DNA from: Pelomonas sp963422775
GTDB lineage: Bacteria; Pseudomonadota; Gammaproteobacteria; Burkholderiales; Burkholderiaceae_C
Length of the DNA: 64,000 nt
Assembly: GCA_963422775.4 (NCBI GenBank)
Contig: CAUJSJ030000039.1
Span: forward strand, 13,525-77,524
Direction: 5' to 3'
Notes under the pieces: model-generated
The model's input: only the letters and a program-made list of their open reading frames with translations
Databases searched by the model: none
Told to the model about the DNA's origin: nothing
Part shown: positions 61,605 through 64,000 of the stretch, piece by piece
How the letters are laid out: each line of letters begins with the position of its first letter
Numbering within the stretch: position 1 is the stretch's first letter
Made by a program: the position numbers and the translations under genes

Positions 61605-62810
61605 TTGGAGTCATCGATCAAGCAGGGCGCGGATGCGCTCTTCATCCTGCTGGGCGCCATCATGGTGCTGGCCATGCATGCGGGCTTCGCCTTCCTGGAG
61701 CTGGGCACGGTGCGCAAAAAGAACCAGGTCAATGCCCTGGTCAAGATCCTGGTGGACTTTGCCGTGTCCACGCTGGCCTATTTCCTCGTCGGCTACCTCG
61801 TCGCCTACGGCACGCACTTCTTCGTCGGCGCCGAACAGCTCGCCCAGAAGAACGGCTACGAACTCGTCAAGTTCTTCTTCCTGCTGACGTTCGCTGCGGC
61901 CATTCCTGCCATCGTGTCCGGCGGCATCGCCGAGCGGGCGCGCTTCGGCCCGCAGCTGGCGGCCACGGCCGTCATCGTCGGTTTCATCTACCCGGCCTTC
62001 GAAGGCGTGGCCTGGAACCAAGCGCTGGGCATCCAGGCGTGGCTCAAGGCGGCCACCGGTGCCGAGTTCCATGACTTCGCTGGCAGCGTCGTCGTGCACG
62101 CCGTGGGCGGCTGGATCGGCCTGGCGGCCGTGCTGCTGCTCGGTCCGCGGCTGAACCGCTACCGCAAGGATGGCGCGATGAGTGCCCATCCGCCGTCCAG
62201 CATCCCGTTCCTGGCCCTGGGCGCCTGGGTGCTGACGGTCGGCTGGTTCGGCTTCAATGTGATGAGCGCGCAGACGCTGGACAAGCTCTCCGGTCTCGTC
62301 GCCGTCAACTCGCTGATGGCGATGGCGGGCGGCACGCTTGCGGCCGTGCTGCTGGGCCGCAACGACCCCGGCTTCGCCTACAACGGTCCGCTGGCCGGCC
62401 TCGTGGCCGTCTGCGCGGGCTCGGACGTCATGCACCCGCTGGGCGCGCTGGTGACGGGCGGCATCGCCGGCTGGGTGTTCGTGCAGTTCTTCACCCTGAC
62501 GCAGAACCGCTGGAAGATCGACGACGTGCTGGGCGTGTGGCCGCTGCACGGCCTGTGCGGCGCCTGGGGCGGCATCGCCTGTGGCATCTTCGGCCAGCGG
62601 GCGCTGGGGGGCATCGGTGGCGTCAGCTTCGGTGCGCAACTGATCGGCACGCTGGGCGGCGTGGCCTGGGCGCTGGCGGGCGGCTTCGTCGTCTACGGCC
62701 TGATCCGCCGGTTCGTCGGCCTGCGGCTGGACGCCGAGCAGGAGTTCGAAGGCGCCGACCAGTCCATCCACAAGATCGGCTCGACACCCGACCGCGAGGT
62801 CAGCTGGTAA
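61605..62810 (+). CDS. amtB: Ammonium transporter (AmtB)
   Basis: Trimeric ammonia channel of the inner membrane. The 401-residue protein has eleven hydrophobic segments, the family stretches FAFLELGTVRKKNQVNALVK, DFAGSVVVHAVGGWIGL and GVWPLHGLCGAWGG with the pore histidines. The TTG at 61605 is chosen because GGAG lies six bases upstream and relatives start with a short leader before KQGADALFIL; the open frame from 61524 adds 27 unlikely residues. No glnK precedes it. A terminator follows. Confidence 0.92.
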   Translation: MESSIKQGADALFILLGAIMVLAMHAGFAFLELGTVRKKNQVNALVKILVDFAVSTLAYFLVGYLVAYGTHFFVGAEQLAQKNGYELVKFFFLLTFAAAIPAIVSGGIAERARFGPQLAATAVIVGFIYPAFEGVAWNQALGIQAWLKAATGAEFHDFAGSVVVHAVGGWIGLAAVLLLGPRLNRYRKDGAMSAHPPSSIPFLALGAWVLTVGWFGFNVMSAQTLDKLSGLVAVNSLMAMAGGTLAAVLLGRNDPGFAYNGPLAGLVAVCAGSDVMHPLGALVTGGIAGWVFVQFFTLTQNRWKIDDVLGVWPLHGLCGAWGGIACGIFGQRALGGIGGVSFGAQLIGTLGGVAWALAGGFVVYGLIRRFVGLRLDAEQEFEGADQSIHKIGSTPDREVSW

Positions 62811-62831
62811 GCTGGGCCATCGATCTCAAAC

Positions 62832-62853
62832 GGCCCCACCCGGGGCCTTTTTT
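62832..62853 (+). terminator. Rho-independent terminator after amtB
   Basis: GGCCCC-ACCC-GGGGCC followed by six T. It ends only four bases before the ribE start codon. Confidence 0.8.
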
Positions 62854-62857
62854 CATC

Positions 62858-63562
62858 ATGTTCACAGGCATCGTCCAGGGCGTCGCCCACGTCGAATCCA
62901 TTGAGGCCCGCGAGGGCCTGCACACGCTGCACCTGAAGTTCCCCGAGGGCTTCGACGACGCGCTGGCCATCGGTGCCAGCGTGTCCTGCGATGGCGTCTG
63001 CCTGACCGTCACCGAGCGCCCGGCGCCAGGCGTGGCGAGCTTCGATGTGATGGCGCAGACGCTGAGCCTGACGACGCTGGGCGGCCTGCAGGTGGGCTCG
63101 GGCCTGAACGTCGAGCGCGCCGCGAAGGAGGGCGTCGAGATTGGCGGCCATCCGCTGTCCGGCCATGTCGATGTGTCCGCCCGCATCGCCGGGATCCGCC
63201 GGCCCGACAACAACCACGTCATCCGCTTCGCGCTGCCCGCGCCGTGGATGCGCTACGTCTTTGCCAAGGGCTACATCGGCGTCAACGGCTGCAGCCTGAC
63301 GGTCGCCGAAGCCCAGCGCGAGCGCGACGGCTCGGGCTGGTTCGAGGTCTGGCTCATCCCCGAGACACTGCGCATGACGACCTTTGGCGACAAGCTCGTT
63401 GGCGACGCCATCCACATCGAGATCGAGCGCAGCACCCAGGTCGTTGTCGACACCGTGCGGGATGCGCTGGACGAGAAGCTGGGCCCGCTGCTGCCCGTGC
63501 TCGAAGCCATCGCCCGGGAGCGTGGCATCGACATCACCCAGCTGACCCTGCCGAAGTCCTGA
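62858..63562 (+). CDS. ribE: Riboflavin synthase alpha chain
   Basis: Converts two 6,7-dimethyl-8-ribityllumazine molecules to riboflavin. Starts with the canonical FTGIVQGVA; the two lumazine-binding repeats are seen as CDGVCLTVTE (first) and NGCSLTVAE (second), and GGHPLSGHVD. 234 residues, slightly longer than usual from the C-terminal tail. No clear ribosome binding site: the terminator T-run ends four bases upstream, so GGGGCC of the hairpin may serve. Frame also open upstream inside amtB, not coding there. Confidence 0.93.
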   Translation: MFTGIVQGVAHVESIEAREGLHTLHLKFPEGFDDALAIGASVSCDGVCLTVTERPAPGVASFDVMAQTLSLTTLGGLQVGSGLNVERAAKEGVEIGGHPLSGHVDVSARIAGIRRPDNNHVIRFALPAPWMRYVFAKGYIGVNGCSLTVAEAQRERDGSGWFEVWLIPETLRMTTFGDKLVGDAIHIEIERSTQVVVDTVRDALDEKLGPLLPVLEAIARERGIDITQLTLPKS

Positions 63563-63607
63563 TCCCGCCTCGATGCGTCGCCCGCACCGCAACCTGCACC
63601 TGCTGCC

Positions 63608-64000
63608 ATGCTGATCAACAGTGTCGTTTACGACGATGGCCGTGTCGTGGCCGAGCCTGGCCTGGAAGGCCTGTCCGAGGCGCTGGCGGAGCTGCCCGGC
63701 TTCGTGTGGGTGGCGCTGCGCGACCCGACTGATGAGGAGCTCAACCTGCTGGAGCGGGAGCTCGACCTGCCACCGCTGGCCGTCGAGGATGCCCGCAAAG
63801 GCCACCAGCGGCCCAAGCTGGAGGAATACGGCGACATGCTCTTCGCCGCCATGCACCTGCTGGAGGCTGGCGCGGATGGCAGCCTGGAGGTGGGTGAGGT
63901 GCACGTCTTCGTCGGCGCGCGTTTCATCGTGTCGGTGCGACACCGCAGCGCGCAGGGCTTCCTCGGCGTGCGCGGGCGGGCCGAGCGCGAGCCCCATCTG
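63608..64000 (+). CDS. CorA/ZntB-type divalent cation transporter (3' partial)
   Basis: N-terminal 131 residues of a CorA-family transporter, cut by the right edge. Visible: FVWVALRDPTDEELNLLE, PPLAVEDARKGHQRPKLEEY and the start of the cytoplasmic alpha/beta domain (VHVFVGARFIVSVRH). The membrane helices and GMN motif lie outside the window, so the transported ion cannot be inferred. Start at 63608, 45 bases after ribE. Confidence 0.88.
   Translation, partial: MLINSVVYDDGRVVAEPGLEGLSEALAELPGFVWVALRDPTDEELNLLERELDLPPLAVEDARKGHQRPKLEEYGDMLFAAMHLLEAGADGSLEVGEVHVFVGARFIVSVRHRSAQGFLGVRGRAEREPHL

Noticed and set aside
1..64000. CRISPR arrays, tRNA or rRNA genes, insertion sequences or phage genes
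   Set aside because: None seen: no spaced direct repeats, no cloverleaf-like segment, no transposase or integrase motif.

Overview
This window looks like chromosome from a high-GC betaproteobacterium of the order Burkholderiales (Rubrivivax/Roseateles/Leptothrix-like). The basis is the codon use, the exosortase A (XrtA) type PEP-CTERM/exopolysaccharide locus, the paired N-end-rule transferases aat and bpt, and a GC-rich intergenic repeat of a kind common in that order. No rRNA, tRNA, CRISPR array, IS element or phage gene was recognised. Nearly the whole window (about 1-59.6 kb) is one envelope locus that makes and exports a polysaccharide and sorts PEP-CTERM proteins. The last 4.4 kb is ordinary housekeeping.

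Layout. (1) 0-7.5 kb: the priming sugar phosphotransferase (cut by the left edge), then the overlapping prsK-prsR-prsT genes: histidine kinase, sigma-54-dependent regulator and TPR lipoprotein. (2) 7.5-13.8 kb: an unusual insert between prsT and the export genes. It holds a FeeM-like N-acyltransferase fused to PilZ, a trypsin-like protease, a fatty acid hydroxylase, one PEP-CTERM substrate protein behind a near-consensus sigma-54 promoter, and a divergent ThiF-like adenylyltransferase / nitroreductase pair. N-acyltransferase plus ThiF plus nitroreductase is the enzyme set of the known oxazolone pathway, but ThiF and nitroreductase, fused there, are separate genes here. (3) 14-33.4 kb: export lipoprotein, chain-length protein, tyrosine kinase, outer-membrane protein, ATPase, deacetylase, FemAB protein, glycosyltransferases, XrtA, a nucleotide-sugar dehydrogenase, amidotransferase and O-ligase. 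(4) 33.4-40.7 kb: second deacetylase, a scar where a glycosyltransferase and a flippase are fused by deletion, the wbpB/wbpD/wbpE genes for diacetamido-uronic acid synthesis, and an O-acyltransferase.

(5) 40.7-56.6 kb, minus strand: second asparagine-synthase-like protein, tandem GNAT protein, glycosyltransferases, an intact flippase, a lower-GC block (TPR protein, DUF2304 protein, polyprenyl-phosphate glycosyltransferase, EamA-like and GT-C proteins), then two hydrolases and an acyl carrier protein. (6) 56.7-59.6 kb, plus strand: the acyl-CoA ligase and PLP-dependent decarboxylase that accompany XrtA. (7) 59.6-64 kb: bpt, aat, an ArsC-like reductase, amtB, ribE and the start of a CorA-type transporter.

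How it fits together (inference from families). PrsK/PrsR with RpoN would switch on PEP-CTERM genes such as the one at 10.8 kb. The glycosyltransferases and wbp genes build a lipid-linked repeat unit containing an acetamido-uronic acid. A flippase and O-ligase move and polymerise it, and the Wza/Wzc-like proteins export it. XrtA cleaves and probably anchors the PEP-CTERM proteins in the same matrix. Several sugar genes carry frameshifts or deletions. Most lie next to short G/C runs, so sequencing error must be excluded before calling them true pseudogenes.
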